A DNA stretch of 64,000 nt from JBNLBS01 sp050303415 (GTDB taxonomy: Bacteria > Pseudomonadota > Gammaproteobacteria > Methylococcales > Methylomonadaceae). The position numbers were made by a program, and so were the translations under genes. The stretch is taken from the NCBI GenBank assembly GCA_050303415.1, contig JBNLBS010000005.1, positions 62,001 through 126,000 on the forward strand. The letters run 5' to 3'. This document shows, piece after piece, positions 35,350 through 44,389 of the stretch (positions within the stretch are counted from its first letter, which is position 1; every line of letters starts with the position of its first letter). A model generated the notes under the pieces. It made no database searches, was not told where the DNA came from, and was given only the letters and a program-made list of their open reading frames with translations.

Positions 35350-35799
35350 CTATCCAGTCAATGCCGCTTTGATTTTTGCACTAACTAACGACATATCTGC
35401 TCGGCCCTGCATTTGAGGCTTCAAGACAGCCATTACTTTACCCATATCCTTCATGGATTCGGCACCAGAATCAGCAATTGCCGCATTAATCATCGCTTCA
35501 ATTTCATCTTCACCAAGGGCTTGAGGTAGAAAATCCTGGATCACCAGAATTTCCGACTCTTCAATTTCTGCCAAATCATCACGCTGAGCGTCTTTATACT
35601 GCCTGATCGACTCTCTACGCTGCTTAAGCATCTTATCCAGAACAACAATGACCTGATCATTGTCCAGCTCTATGCGTTCATCAATCTCACGCTGCTTAAT
35701 AGCAGCCATAATCGAACGAATAACCACAAGCCTGGCTTTATCACCACCCTTCATGGCGGTCTTCATATCTTCCCTGATACGATCTTTCAATAAATCCAT
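35350..35799 (-). CDS. yqeY: GatB/YqeY domain protein
   Basis: 149 residues with the YqeY fold: DLLKDRIREDMKTAMKGGDKARLVVIRSIMAAIKQREID, a long helical part, then FLPQALGEDEIEAMI and MGKVMAVLKPQMQGRADMSLVS. Similar to the C-terminal tRNA-binding domain of GatB, but free-standing. Its function is unproven; it may touch tRNA. Placement between rpsU and dnaG is common in gammaproteobacteria outside the enterics. Confidence 0.9.
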   Translation of the reverse strand: MDLLKDRIREDMKTAMKGGDKARLVVIRSIMAAIKQREIDERIELDNDQVIVVLDKMLKQRRESIRQYKDAQRDDLAEIEESEILVIQDFLPQALGEDEIEAMINAAIADSGAESMKDMGKVMAVLKPQMQGRADMSLVSAKIKAALTG

Positions 35800-35816
35800 A
35801 TCAATTAAACCTAATT

Positions 35817-36050
35817 CTACAGCTGTGGACGACCACGACGTAGATTTTTCAATGCATAACGCTCACGCGCCAATTTCTTAAGGTGACGTTTGACAGCAGC
35901 AGCACCTTTACGTTTACGTTCTGCAGTTGGTTTTTCGTAGAATTCACGACGACGAACTTCTGCTAATACACCCGCTTTTTCACAAGCACGCTTAAAACGA
36001 CGAATCGCGATATCAAATGGTTCGTTTTCTTTAATCTTAACTGACGGCAT
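35817..36050 (-). CDS. rpsU: 30S ribosomal protein S21
   Basis: 77 residues, slightly longer than E. coli's 71. It opens PSVKIKENEPFDIAIRRFKRACEKAGV and holds the typical REFYEKPTAERKRKGAAAVKRHLK. It helps 16S rRNA 3'-end base pairing during initiation. First gene of the rpsU-yqeY-dnaG-rpoD operon, 18 bp before the YqeY-like gene. The longer C-terminus (NLRRGRPQL) is unremarkable. Confidence 0.97.
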   Translation of the reverse strand: MPSVKIKENEPFDIAIRRFKRACEKAGVLAEVRRREFYEKPTAERKRKGAAAVKRHLKKLARERYALKNLRRGRPQL

Positions 36051-36122
36051 TATAATGACCTAATTATGATAATATCTAAAAGTTCAAGGATCCAAAAGAC
36101 CCACTTAAAAAGAGAACCCTGA

Positions 36123-36150
36123 ATTATACCTTTTCTTTTAAATTTTTCAA
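36123..36150 (-). promoter_or_regulatory. Promoter for rpsU operon
   Basis: On the minus strand TTGAAA (36145-36150), a 16-base spacer and TATAAT (36123-36128). The -10 is perfect; the leader would be about 65 bases. It overlaps the region just upstream of the divergent tsaD start. Confidence 0.6.
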
Positions 36151-36157
36151 AAAATCA

Positions 36158-37168
36158 ATGTACATTTTAGGCATAGAAAGCTCTTGCGACGAAACAGGAG
36201 TGGCGATTTACCACTCAAAAAAAGGCTTAATCAACCACTTCCTATACAGCCAGGTTGCGATGCACAGCGAATATGGCGGTGTTGTTCCGGAGCTGGCCTC
36301 TCGCGATCATATTCGAAAATTAATACCATTGATCCGGCAATCATTGCAGCAAGATCAGCTTAATCCTACCGATATAGGCGGCATTGCCTATACTGCCGGC
36401 CCCGGATTAATGGGCGCATTATTAGTAGGCGCCGCTACAGCCACCAGCCTGGCATGGGCCTGGCAAATCCCAGCCATTGCCGTTCATCACATGGAAGGCC
36501 ACTTACTAGCACCAATGCTGGAAGAGAACCCGCCGGAATTCCCCTTTGTTGCCTTGCTTATATCCGGCGGACACAGCTTATTAGTTGAAGTAAAAGGCGT
36601 AGGACAATATCGTTTACTGGGCGAATCCCTGGACGATGCAGCCGGCGAGGCGTTTGATAAGACAGCAAAAATGCTCGGCTTAGGCTACCCCGGCGGCCCC
36701 AAATTATCCTTGTTGGCGGAGAAAGGGCAAGAGCAGATAAGATTCCCCAGACCCATGACTGATCGCCCAGGCCTGGATTTTAGCTTTAGCGGCCTAAAAA
36801 CATTTACCATGAATACTTATAATGCAGGCAATAAAACCGAACAAGACAAGGCCAATATAGCCTGCAGCTTCCAAAACGCCATCGCCGATACATTGAGTAT
36901 TAAATGCAAACGTGCGTTACAACAAACCGGATTGAGCCGGCTGGTCGTAGCTGGCGGAGTCAGTGCCAATAAGCAAATCCGTCAGTCTTTAAACAAAATG
37001 GTCAAAAAAGAAAACGCCCAGGTGTTTTTCCCCAGACTGGAGTTTTGCACAGATAATGGTGCCATGATTGCTTATGCCGGTTGCCAGCGCTTATTAGCCG
37101 GTCAACATGAAAAAACGGAAATCATTGCAAAGGCACGTTGGCCAATTGACGAGCTGCTAAAAGTGTAG
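36158..37168 (+). CDS. tsaD: tRNA threonylcarbamoyladenosine synthase TsaD
   Basis: 336 residues. It opens YILGIESSCDETGVAIY; metal ligands His in AVHHMEGHL; then LLISGGHSLLVEVKG, ESLDDAAGEAFDKTAKMLGLGYPGG, and SFSGLKTF. The C-terminal VAGGVSANKQIRQ and FCTDNGAMIAYAG complete the ASKHA/Kae1 fold. It joins the threonylcarbamoyl group to A37 of ANN-reading tRNAs, with TsaB and TsaE. Divergent from rpsU, a classic gammaproteobacterial arrangement. Confidence 0.97.
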   Translation: MYILGIESSCDETGVAIYHSKKGLINHFLYSQVAMHSEYGGVVPELASRDHIRKLIPLIRQSLQQDQLNPTDIGGIAYTAGPGLMGALLVGAATATSLAWAWQIPAIAVHHMEGHLLAPMLEENPPEFPFVALLISGGHSLLVEVKGVGQYRLLGESLDDAAGEAFDKTAKMLGLGYPGGPKLSLLAEKGQEQIRFPRPMTDRPGLDFSFSGLKTFTMNTYNAGNKTEQDKANIACSFQNAIADTLSIKCKRALQQTGLSRLVVAGGVSANKQIRQSLNKMVKKENAQVFFPRLEFCTDNGAMIAYAGCQRLLAGQHEKTEIIAKARWPIDELLKV

Positions 37169-37201
37169 CTTAGCGTTTTTTGAAATCAAAACAACTCAAA
37201 A

Positions 37202-37235
37202 CGGCCAAGGGCACCCCACCGGACTGCCTTGGCCG
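37202..37235. terminator. Bidirectional hairpin between tsaD and plsY
   Basis: CGGCCAAGG (37202-37210) and CCTTGGCCG (37227-37235) pair perfectly over 9 bp with a 16-base loop. It sits between two convergent genes; no long T-run is visible. Confidence 0.55.
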
Positions 37236-37241
37236 GTTAAA

Positions 37242-37814
37242 TTAATCCTCAGTCCCTTCCAGCAGGCGCTGAATATTGCTTTTATGCCGCCACAATAAAA
37301 ATACTGTCATTACAACCGATGCAACAACTATAGGCATATCCGCCAAAATAAACCAAGCATAGACACCTGATAAAGTTGATGCCACCAAGGCAGACAAGGA
37401 TGAAATTTTACCCAATTTGTAGATTAACAACCACGTTACCACCACTGCACCACCCAACAGCCAGGAGAAACCAAGAAGCACACCAACCGAAGTTGCAACC
37501 CCTTTGCCCCCCTTAAAACCAAAAAACACCGGGTACAAATGACCAAAAAAAGCAGCCAGACCGATTAAAGCAATCATTTCGGAAGGCAATTCCAATAACT
37601 GTGCCGCATAAACAGGAATCAATCCTTTTAAAGAATCACCGAGCAAGGTAATGGCCGCCGCTTTTTTTCCACCTATACGCATTACGTTTGTCGCCCCGGG
37701 ATTTCCCGACCCCTGTTCGCGAGGATCTGGCAATCCCATCAACCGGCATATAATTATTGCACTTGATATCGAACCAAACAAATAAGCTATTAAAACCAAC
37801 AACCACTCAATCAT
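37242..37814 (-). CDS. plsY: Glycerol-3-phosphate acyltransferase PlsY
   Basis: 190 residues, five membrane helices. It carries the family motifs GSISSAIIICRLMGLPDPREQGSGNPGATN (motif 1), LAAFFGHLYPVFFGFKGGKGVATSVGV (motif 2), and the C-terminal loop before RHKSNIQRL. It acylates glycerol-3-phosphate with acyl-phosphate in the inner membrane. Convergent with tsaD, divergent from folB. Confidence 0.95.
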   Translation of the reverse strand: MIEWLLVLIAYLFGSISSAIIICRLMGLPDPREQGSGNPGATNVMRIGGKKAAAITLLGDSLKGLIPVYAAQLLELPSEMIALIGLAAFFGHLYPVFFGFKGGKGVATSVGVLLGFSWLLGGAVVVTWLLIYKLGKISSLSALVASTLSGVYAWFILADMPIVVASVVMTVFLLWRHKSNIQRLLEGTED

Positions 37815-37906
37815 CTATCTACCTTTTTACCATCCAAACTTGTAACACAGGGTCATTTCCCCGATACTAAACGATTCTAAAATACACATAATAACCGGAA
37901 AACAGT

Positions 37907-38260
37907 ATGGACATCATTTTTTTAGGTGGGCTAAAAATAGACACCATTATTGGTATTTATGATTGGGAGCGCGAAGCTAAACAATCAGTTTATCTAGACA
38001 TTGAAATGGCACATGACATAAGTAAAGCAGCTGAAACCGATGATATCGAGTATGCACTTGATTATAAAACCGTTTCCGACCGCATTGTGAATTTTGTCGA
38101 ACAAAGCGAGTTTTTTCTTGTCGAAAAATTAATTGAAGAAATTGCTAACATTATTCGCCGGGAGTTTAATGTGCCTTGGGTAAAAATTCGACTTAATAAA
38201 AAAGGGGCCATTACTCGCGCTGAAGATGTAGGTATAATTATTGAACGAGGTGAAAAATAA
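37907..38260 (+). CDS. folB: Dihydroneopterin aldolase
   Basis: 117 residues. It has LKIDTIIGIYDWEREAKQSVYLDIEM with the catalytic Glu region, then ALDYKTVSDRIVNFVEQSEFFLVEKLIEEIAN. The enzyme converts dihydroneopterin to hydroxymethyl-dihydropterin for folate. It is one base from the folK start region, so the two are a folate unit. Confidence 0.95.
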   Translation: MDIIFLGGLKIDTIIGIYDWEREAKQSVYLDIEMAHDISKAAETDDIEYALDYKTVSDRIVNFVEQSEFFLVEKLIEEIANIIRREFNVPWVKIRLNKKGAITRAEDVGIIIERGEK

Positions 38261-38261
38261 T

Positions 38262-38762
38262 ATGCCCCGCGGTTTTATCAGCATTGGCAGCAATATTGAC
38301 CGAGATTTAAACACCTCATCCAGCATTCGTGCGCTAAAAAAACTATTTGGCAAACTCACCTTATCCAGCGTTTATGAATCTGAACCGGTTGGTTTTAGTG
38401 GCGCGCCGTTTTACAACCTAATTGTTGCCTTTGATTCCGATCTAGAAGTAAAGGCCATCGCCAAGCAATTAAGACAGATTGAATTGGATCACGGCCGCTC
38501 ACGAAACTGTCAAAAGTTTTCAGCCCGCACGCTGGATCTGGATTTAATTTTGTTTGGCGATATGATCATCAATGATGGTCGATTACAGATACCCAGAAAG
38601 GAAATAGAACACTATGCTTTTGTTCTTGAGCCTTTAGCCGAAATAGCTCCGGATTTAAGACATCCCATTAGCCATAAAAGCTATGCCGAGTTATGGCATG
38701 ATTTTGATAAAAGTCAAGCCAAACAACATCGGATCTCACCCGCTTGGCTATCAACAGTTTAA
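38262..38762 (+). CDS. folK: HPPK (hydroxymethyl-dihydropterin pyrophosphokinase)
   Basis: 166 residues from ATG 38262, just after the folB stop, with GAGG upstream. Motifs: ISIGSNIDRDLN, SSVYESEPVGF, FYNLIVAF, the catalytic HGRSRNCQKFSARTLDLDLILFGD, and IPRKEIEHYAFVLEPLAEIAP. It pyrophosphorylates the pterin before DHPS joins it to pABA. Overlaps the convergent pteridine reductase by 12 bp. Confidence 0.95.
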   Translation: MPRGFISIGSNIDRDLNTSSSIRALKKLFGKLTLSSVYESEPVGFSGAPFYNLIVAFDSDLEVKAIAKQLRQIELDHGRSRNCQKFSARTLDLDLILFGDMIINDGRLQIPRKEIEHYAFVLEPLAEIAPDLRHPISHKSYAELWHDFDKSQAKQHRISPAWLSTV

Positions 38763-39482
38763 ACTCCGACCACCATCTATAGAAACAATCTGTCCTGTTA
38801 CATAAGCGCCATCCTTGACAAAAAACAGCACGGCTTTGGCAATATCCAAAGCCTCACCGCTACGCTTTAACACAACTCGATCGAGAATAGACTGCTTTTC
38901 CTGCTCAGACAATACATGCTCCGGCCACAAAATCGCCCCAGGCGCAACGCCATTCACCCGTATTGGCGCTATTTCTTTAGCCAATATTCGGGTCATTGCT
39001 GCCAGCCCGGCTTTTGCAATACTGTAGACAGGATAGCCTTTTAAGCCTCTCTCAGCGTGAATATCGACTATATTAACAATACACCCGCTACGCATACGCA
39101 AAGTATTAGCCAAGGCCTTAGCTAGAAAAAAAGGCGCTTTCAGATTGCTACCGAGTAATTCGTCCCAGTTTTGCTCTGTCGTTTCCGCCACAGCTTGCGG
39201 ATAAAAACTGGAAGCATTATTCACCAACACATCCAGTCCGCCCCAGGCCTGTTCGGCTGCTTTCGCCAGCGCTTCAAGCTGCGCCATATCAAGCAAATCC
39301 GCCTGCATAATCCGAGCCGAATCCACACGCTTCGCATTCAACTCATCCGCCAATTCCACGACTGCCTGTTCGGAACAGCGATAATGCAAAAATACATTAC
39401 ACCCCTGTTCATGCAAAAAACGGGCACAACAAGCCCCTATTCGTTTTGCCGAACCGGTAATCAATACATTCTTTTGCAGCAT
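38751..39482 (-). CDS. Pteridine reductase-like short-chain dehydrogenase
   Basis: 243 residues. Rossmann SDR: TGSAKRIGACCARFL binds NADPH, LVNNASSFYP, and the catalytic YPVYSIAKAG (Tyr-x3-Lys). The absence of the usual Gly-rich pattern in favour of TGSAKRIG and the ASSFYP motif is typical of pteridine reductases such as FolM/PTR1. It likely reduces dihydropterins or dihydrofolate. Its placement against folB-folK supports a pterin role. Next gene downstream of tatC's 3' end. Confidence 0.85.
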   Translation of the reverse strand: MLQKNVLITGSAKRIGACCARFLHEQGCNVFLHYRCSEQAVVELADELNAKRVDSARIMQADLLDMAQLEALAKAAEQAWGGLDVLVNNASSFYPQAVAETTEQNWDELLGSNLKAPFFLAKALANTLRMRSGCIVNIVDIHAERGLKGYPVYSIAKAGLAAMTRILAKEIAPIRVNGVAPGAILWPEHVLSEQEKQSILDRVVLKRSGEALDIAKAVLFFVKDGAYVTGQIVSIDGGRSLNC

Positions 39483-39488
39483 TAAATT

Positions 39489-40253
39489 TTACGATTCCTC
39501 GCTTGTCAGCTGCGACTCCGGCTTTTTTACAAACAAACGCGAAAATAGCAACCCCAGCTCAAATAAAATCCAAATCGGCACCGCCAGCAGGGTCTGGGAA
39601 ATGGCATCCGGCGGCGTTAAAAACATTCCGATAATAAAAGCACCAACAATTACATACGGCCGTTTTTCTGATAAGTCGGCCGGCGTAGTCAAGCCCAACC
39701 AGACCAATATAATGGTCACTATCGGCACTTCAAATGAAATACCAAAGGCAAATAAAAGTGTTAAGACAAAATCCAGATACTTTGAGATATCGGTCATCAT
39801 GACCACACCATGCGGAGCAGCTGTGGTCATAAAATAAAACACCAGTGGGAATATGACATAATAGGCAAATACCACGCCCAGATAAAACAAAAAGGTACTG
39901 GCCGTTAACAACGGCAAAACCATACGTTTTTCATGTTGATATAAACCTGGCGCAACAAACGCCCAAAACTGCGACAAAATATAAGGCACAGAAATAAAAA
40001 CCGAAGCCACCAGCGCCAGTTTAAAAGGAGTAAAGAACGGTGAGGCTACATCGATAGCAATCATCGTGCTGTTTTCCGGCAGATGCCTGAGCAAAGGCTC
40101 GGCTAGATAACTATAAACTTCATTGGCATAAGCCGCCAACGGCATAAACACTACCAATATAAACAACACCATGCGCAACACTCGGTTACGCAATTCAATT
40201 AAGTGAGAAATAAAGGGTTGTTCTTGGTGATCTTCGGAATTATTTGAACTCAT
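39489..40253 (-). CDS. tatC: Sec-independent translocase TatC
   Basis: 254 residues, six membrane helices. It opens QPFISHLIELRNRVLRM (the conserved LxELRxR signature) and includes FWAFVAPGLYQHEKRMVLPL and FGISFEVPIV. TatC recognises twin-arginine signal peptides with TatB. Start at ATG 40253 within the tatB 3' end (14-bp overlap); a longer upstream start is unnecessary. Last of the his-tat unit. Confidence 0.95.
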   Translation of the reverse strand: MSSNNSEDHQEQPFISHLIELRNRVLRMVLFILVVFMPLAAYANEVYSYLAEPLLRHLPENSTMIAIDVASPFFTPFKLALVASVFISVPYILSQFWAFVAPGLYQHEKRMVLPLLTASTFLFYLGVVFAYYVIFPLVFYFMTTAAPHGVVMMTDISKYLDFVLTLLFAFGISFEVPIVTIILVWLGLTTPADLSEKRPYVIVGAFIIGMFLTPPDAISQTLLAVPIWILFELGLLFSRLFVKKPESQLTSEES

Positions 40254-40566
40254 GTTCAGTGACGCCCTTGGAGCCGTTATCAGACGACACTTGCTCAATT
40301 GAAGATTTTATCAAGTTGGCTGCATCACTAACGTCATCTTCCAGTTGTTGCAGCTCGGCTAATTCGGCCTGTTCTTTTAGTAACTGACGCATTTCCTCAG
40401 CCCGCAACTCTTCATTTATTTCTGCTTTTACCGCCGCCACCATTCCGCGGGTTTTACCCAGCCAGTAACCCGCCACACGTGCCGCTTTGGGTAGTCGCTC
40501 CGGCCCAATAACCAATAAGCTCACCAAACCGACCAGACATAATTCCCAAAAGCCAATATCAAACAT
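40240..40566 (-). CDS. tatB: Twin-arginine translocase subunit TatB
   Basis: 108 residues: one N-terminal helix (FDIGFWELCLVGLVSLLVIGPERLP, with the conserved Glu and Gly-Pro hinge) then an amphipathic helix and an acidic tail. It binds folded RR-signal substrates with TatC. Its gene overlaps tatC, and follows tatA by 38 bp. Confidence 0.95.
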   Translation of the reverse strand: MFDIGFWELCLVGLVSLLVIGPERLPKAARVAGYWLGKTRGMVAAVKAEINEELRAEEMRQLLKEQAELAELQQLEDDVSDAANLIKSSIEQVSSDNGSKGVTEHEFK

Positions 40567-40604
40567 AAACCATTAACACAGCATTTTTTCCATAGCGAAA
40601 ACAA

Positions 40605-40820
40605 TCAGCTTTTTTCATGCTCTTTGCTGACAACTTCCCCATCCAATGTTTCATTCGGCTTTTCCGTTAATTGCTCGTCATCTCCACCTTCTTTAACGGC
40701 AGATCGAAAACTTTTGATTGCCCCGCCCAGATCAGAACCTAAATTTCTTAATCGTTTGGTACCAAATAGAATAATAACTATCGCCAAAACGATCAGCAGT
40801 TGTGTAACACTTATACCCAT
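40605..40820 (-). CDS. tatA: Twin-arginine translocase subunit TatA
   Basis: 71 residues: a short membrane helix (SVTQLLIVLAIVIILFGTKRL) and amphipathic helix (LRNLGSDLGGAIKSFRSAVK) with the conserved FGxKRL element. It oligomerises to form the Tat passage. Lies 31 bp after hisE, in the same direction. Confidence 0.95.
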   Translation of the reverse strand: MGISVTQLLIVLAIVIILFGTKRLRNLGSDLGGAIKSFRSAVKEGGDDEQLTEKPNETLDGEVVSKEHEKS

Positions 40821-40851
40821 TGCAAAACCCGCCTAAATTAAATTGCCAAAC

Positions 40852-41169
40852 CTATTTATTACGCTGCGCCTTTTCTTCCAAACCGGACAAACCGAACCTG
40901 CGCTGTAACTCCGCCAACACGTCATCGGCACTTAACCCTTGGTCTGCCAACATGACCATGCAATGAAACCACAAGTCTGCAGTTTCATAAACAATCTGTT
41001 CCTTATCTCCATCTTTGGCAGCGATCACCGTTTCCGTCGCTTCTTCACCAATCTTCTTTAAAATGGCATCCAGACCTTTGGCATAAAGACTGGCAACATA
41101 AGACTTATCTGCCGACTCCTGCTTACGCTGTTCCAATATCTGACTTAATTGTTGTAATACTTCGCTCAT
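40852..41169 (-). CDS. hisE: Phosphoribosyl-ATP pyrophosphatase
   Basis: 105 residues, the MazG-like single-domain HisE: SYVASLYAKGLDAILKKIGEEATETVIAAKDGDKEQIVYETADLWFHCMV carries the metal-binding Glu/Asp set. It removes pyrophosphate from PR-ATP. Separate from HisI, unlike the fused E. coli protein. Directly abuts hisI. Confidence 0.96.
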   Translation of the reverse strand: MSEVLQQLSQILEQRKQESADKSYVASLYAKGLDAILKKIGEEATETVIAAKDGDKEQIVYETADLWFHCMVMLADQGLSADDVLAELQRRFGLSGLEEKAQRNK

Positions 41170-41559
41170 TTACTTGTTATAAATAGTTTGGGGATCTTTT
41201 AATACCGGTTCAACCGTTTGCCATAGACCCTTTTCAAGACGACGATAAAAACAGCTTTCCCGTCCTGTATGACAAGCAATTCCGCCTTCTTGTTCAATTT
41301 TCAGCAAAATGACATCTTCATCACAATCCAGTAACATTTCAATCACTTTTTGACGATGACCTGATTCCTCGCCTTTACGCCAAAGTTTTTGCCTTGATCT
41401 TGACCAGTACACAGCATAACCGTGCTCCTCGGTTAACGCTAAAGATTCTTTATTCATCCACGCGAACATCAATACCTTACCGGTTTGCGCCTGTTGCGCG
41501 ATAACCGGCACCAGTCCGTCATCATTCCAGCGCACCTCACCCAGCCAAGCAGCACTCAT
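41170..41559 (-). CDS. hisI: Phosphoribosyl-AMP cyclohydrolase
   Basis: 129 residues. GLVPVIAQQAQTGKVLMFAWMNKESL, then YWSRSRQKLWRKGEESGH, DCDEDVILLKIEQEG and the zinc-site CHTGRESCFYR. It opens the ring of PR-AMP. Its ATG overlaps the hisF stop (ATGA-type). The product is free-standing rather than fused to HisE. Confidence 0.96.
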   Translation of the reverse strand: MSAAWLGEVRWNDDGLVPVIAQQAQTGKVLMFAWMNKESLALTEEHGYAVYWSRSRQKLWRKGEESGHRQKVIEMLLDCDEDVILLKIEQEGGIACHTGRESCFYRRLEKGLWQTVEPVLKDPQTIYNK

Positions 41560-42332
41560 GTCAGTCGCACCTCTATGCCTTTAGCTGCCATATATTGCTT
41601 GGCTTCCTGCACACTGTATTCGGCAAAATGAAAAATACTGGCGGCCAGCACAGCATCCGCCTTACCTTGTATAATACCATCAACCAAATGATCCAGATTC
41701 CCCACACCGCCGGAGGCAATTACCGGTACCGAAACTGCTTCACTGATTGCACGCGTTAATTCCAGATCAAAACCCATCTTGGTACCGTCTCTATCCATGC
41801 TGGTCAACAGTATTTCACCCGCACCGTAGGCAACCATTTTTATGGCCCATTCAACCGCATCAATTCCAGTCGGTTTGCGCCCACCATGGGTAAAAATCTC
41901 CCATCGATTGACTTCATTATCGGCGCTGACTTTTTTCGCATCAATGGCAACAACAATACATTGTGAACCAAATTTTTCCGCAGCCTGTTTTACAAACTCT
42001 GGATTAAATACCGCAGCACTGTTAATACCAACCTTATCGGCACCGGCATTCAGCATCCGCCGAATATCTTCCAGCGTCCGAATACCTCCACCCACTGTTA
42101 ACGGAATAAACACCTCACTGGCAACCTGCTCAACCACGTGCACAATGGTTTCTCTATCATCATGTGTAGCAGTAATATCCAAAAAAGTTATTTCGTCAGC
42201 CCCTTCTTTGTCATAACGTCTTGCCACTTCAACCGGATCACCGGCATCCCGAATATCAACAAACTGCACACCTTTAACAACACGTCCATTATCGACATCA
42301 AGACAGGGAATAATACGTTTGGCTAAACTCAT
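41556..42332 (-). CDS. hisF: Imidazole glycerol phosphate synthase subunit HisF
   Basis: 258-residue TIM barrel. Catalytic Asp in IIPCLDVDNGRVVKG (residue 11) and Asp in CIVVAIDAKK (residue 131) are both present. Phosphate-binding loops: VGGGIRTLEDI and VIASGGVGNLDHL. It uses ammonia from HisH to make IGP and AICAR. Sits between hisA and hisI. A divergent relative is in the glycan locus at 56580. Confidence 0.97.
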   Translation of the reverse strand: MSLAKRIIPCLDVDNGRVVKGVQFVDIRDAGDPVEVARRYDKEGADEITFLDITATHDDRETIVHVVEQVASEVFIPLTVGGGIRTLEDIRRMLNAGADKVGINSAAVFNPEFVKQAAEKFGSQCIVVAIDAKKVSADNEVNRWEIFTHGGRKPTGIDAVEWAIKMVAYGAGEILLTSMDRDGTKMGFDLELTRAISEAVSVPVIASGGVGNLDHLVDGIIQGKADAVLAASIFHFAEYSVQEAKQYMAAKGIEVRLT

Positions 42333-42335
42333 AAG

Positions 42336-43067
42336 CTAATATGTTTCCGCCAATTTGGCCGCCTCGGCAAAATCCAAGGTGCCTTCATAAATAGCACGAC
42401 CGGTAATAGCCCCCATAACGCCATCACCGACGACCTTACCCAAAGCATTGATATCGTCCATATTGGTAATGCCGCCGGATGCGATAACGGGTATATGAAT
42501 GGCTCGCGCCAGCTTTGCAGTAGCTTCCACATTGACCCCCTGCATCATACCGTCACGGGAAATATCAGTATAGATAATGGCTTCCACGCCATCAGCTTCA
42601 AACTTCTGCGCTAAATCAATCACATCGTGATGCGATAATTTAGACCAGCCATCAATCGCCACTTTACCGTCCTTTGCATCCAGGCCAATAATAATATGAC
42701 CAGGAAATTCAACAGCCACATCACTGACAAAGTGAGGCGCACTGACCGCTTTTGTGCCGATAATAACATATTGCACCCCCACATCGAGATAAGCCTGAAT
42801 GGTATCTTCATCACGAATACCTCCACCAATTTGTACCGGCACGTCAGGATAGGCCTCAACAATTCGATGAATAACGTCGGCATTTCTTGGTTTCCCGGCA
42901 AAAGCCCCATCCAGATCTACCAGATGTATTCTTTTGGCGCCAGCGGCAACCCATTTACCGGCAACAGCCACTGGGTCGTCAGAAAAGACCGTATCGTCTT
43001 CCATTCGACCTTGACGTAAACGCACACACTTACCTTCTTTTAAATCAATGGCAGGTATTAACAACAT
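42336..43067 (-). CDS. hisA: HisA isomerase
   Basis: 243 residues. LLIPAIDLKEGKCVRLRQG (first catalytic Asp), VGGGIRDEDTIQ, YTDISRDGMMQGVN (second catalytic Asp) and VIASGGITNMDDI. It performs the Amadori isomerisation of ProFAR, substrate for HisF. Four bp from hisF. Confidence 0.97.
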   Translation of the reverse strand: MLLIPAIDLKEGKCVRLRQGRMEDDTVFSDDPVAVAGKWVAAGAKRIHLVDLDGAFAGKPRNADVIHRIVEAYPDVPVQIGGGIRDEDTIQAYLDVGVQYVIIGTKAVSAPHFVSDVAVEFPGHIIIGLDAKDGKVAIDGWSKLSHHDVIDLAQKFEADGVEAIIYTDISRDGMMQGVNVEATAKLARAIHIPVIASGGITNMDDINALGKVVGDGVMGAITGRAIYEGTLDFAEAAKLAETY

Positions 43068-43123
43068 AATATTACAAACCTCAACAGTCCCCTGTCGGCC
43101 AAACCGATCAGTAAAAAATTAAA

Positions 43124-43765
43124 TTAAATTTTTCCATTCCAATGTAAAAAATTGTTCAGCAGTTGCAAGCCAACTGTCTGACTTTTTTCCGGATGAAATT
43201 GCACCGCAAAAATATTTGCCTTTGCCAAGGCACAGGTAAAAGTTTCCGGATAATCCGCTGTTCCTGCAATTACGGAAGTATCATCCGGTAAGGCAAAATA
43301 ACTATGGACAAAATAAAAGCGGCTGTCTTGATCAATTTTATTCCATAAAGGATGATCATTCTGATGGACCTGGTTCCATCCCATATGAGGAATTTTCAAA
43401 CGGTTTCCTGCCGCATCATTTAACGGCTCAGGAAATCGCTTAACTTGCCCGGGAATAATATTCAAACATTCAACCCGGTCATTTTCTTCACTCAGGGTTA
43501 ATAAGGCCTGCATACCCAAGCAAATACCCAGTAAAGGCTTATCCTGTGCCACTTCTTTTATGACCGCTGATAAACCAGACTGAGAGAGTGCCTGCATACA
43601 ATCCCGCATGGCACCAACACCCGGAAACACTACTCGATCGGCCCGACGAATCGACTGGGCATCTGAAACAATTTGCACATCCACATCAGGATCAGCATGT
43701 TGCAATGCTTTAGCAATTGAATGCAAATTGCCCATTCCATAATCAATTACAGCAACTGACGACAT
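43124..43765 (-). CDS. hisH: Imidazole glycerol phosphate synthase glutaminase HisH
   Basis: 213 residues, class I glutamine amidotransferase. VIDYGMGNLHSIAKAL, the oxyanion strand VVFPGVGAM, nucleophile Cys in LLGICLGMQALL and the His-Glu dyad in VQFHPEKSQ are intact. It supplies ammonia to HisF. Part of hisBHAFIE; 30 bp after hisB. Confidence 0.97.
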   Translation of the reverse strand: MSSVAVIDYGMGNLHSIAKALQHADPDVDVQIVSDAQSIRRADRVVFPGVGAMRDCMQALSQSGLSAVIKEVAQDKPLLGICLGMQALLTLSEENDRVECLNIIPGQVKRFPEPLNDAAGNRLKIPHMGWNQVHQNDHPLWNKIDQDSRFYFVHSYFALPDDTSVIAGTADYPETFTCALAKANIFAVQFHPEKSQTVGLQLLNNFLHWNGKI

Positions 43766-43795
43766 AAAATCTAATCTATTTTTGGAATTTAAAAA

Positions 43796-44389
43796 TTAAA
43801 GACTGCCTTTGGTAGAGGGCATAATACCCGTCATCCTGACATCCACTTCCGCAGCCATACGTAAAGCCCGGCCTAACGCTTTGAAAATAGTCTCTGCGAC
43901 ATGATGCGCATTCACGCCTTTTAAGCTATCAATATGTAAAGTAACCCCGGCATGATTAACAAACCCCTGAAAGAATTCTCTAAACAGGTCAACATCAAAA
44001 CGCCCTATAGAAGCGCGTGGGAAATTCACATCATAAACCAGCCCCGGACGCCCGGAAAAATCGACCACAACCCTGGACAATGCTTCATCCAAAGGTACGT
44101 ATGCGTGGCCATAGCGGGCGATACCTTTTTTATCGCCCAAAGCTCGGGCAAAAGCCTGACCCAAAGTAATGCCAATATCTTCCACGGTATGATGATCATC
44201 AATATGCAAGTCACCTTTGGCCGTTACATTTAAATCAATCAGGCCGTGCCTAGCCACCTGATCCAGCATATGCTCCAGAAACGGCACACCGGTAGCAAAT
44301 GCTGCCTGACCGGTTCCGTCCAGGTTAATATCTATACTGATTTGTGTTTCGAGCGTATTACGTTCGACTTGTGCAGTTCGCTGTCCCAT
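43796..44389 (-). CDS. hisB: Imidazole glycerol phosphate dehydratase
   Basis: 197 residues from ATG 44387-44389; the frame could start two codons earlier at a TTG. The core FLEHMLDQVARHGLIDLNV, DDHHTVEDIGITLG, and FQGFVNHAGVTLHID, with metal-binding His in HDDHHTVED-like and NAHHVAE, is typical. It is only the dehydratase: the phosphatase half found in E. coli HisB is absent. First gene of the his-tat unit; hisG, hisD and hisC are not here. Confidence 0.96.
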   Translation of the reverse strand: MGQRTAQVERNTLETQISIDINLDGTGQAAFATGVPFLEHMLDQVARHGLIDLNVTAKGDLHIDDHHTVEDIGITLGQAFARALGDKKGIARYGHAYVPLDEALSRVVVDFSGRPGLVYDVNFPRASIGRFDVDLFREFFQGFVNHAGVTLHIDSLKGVNAHHVAETIFKALGRALRMAAEVDVRMTGIMPSTKGSL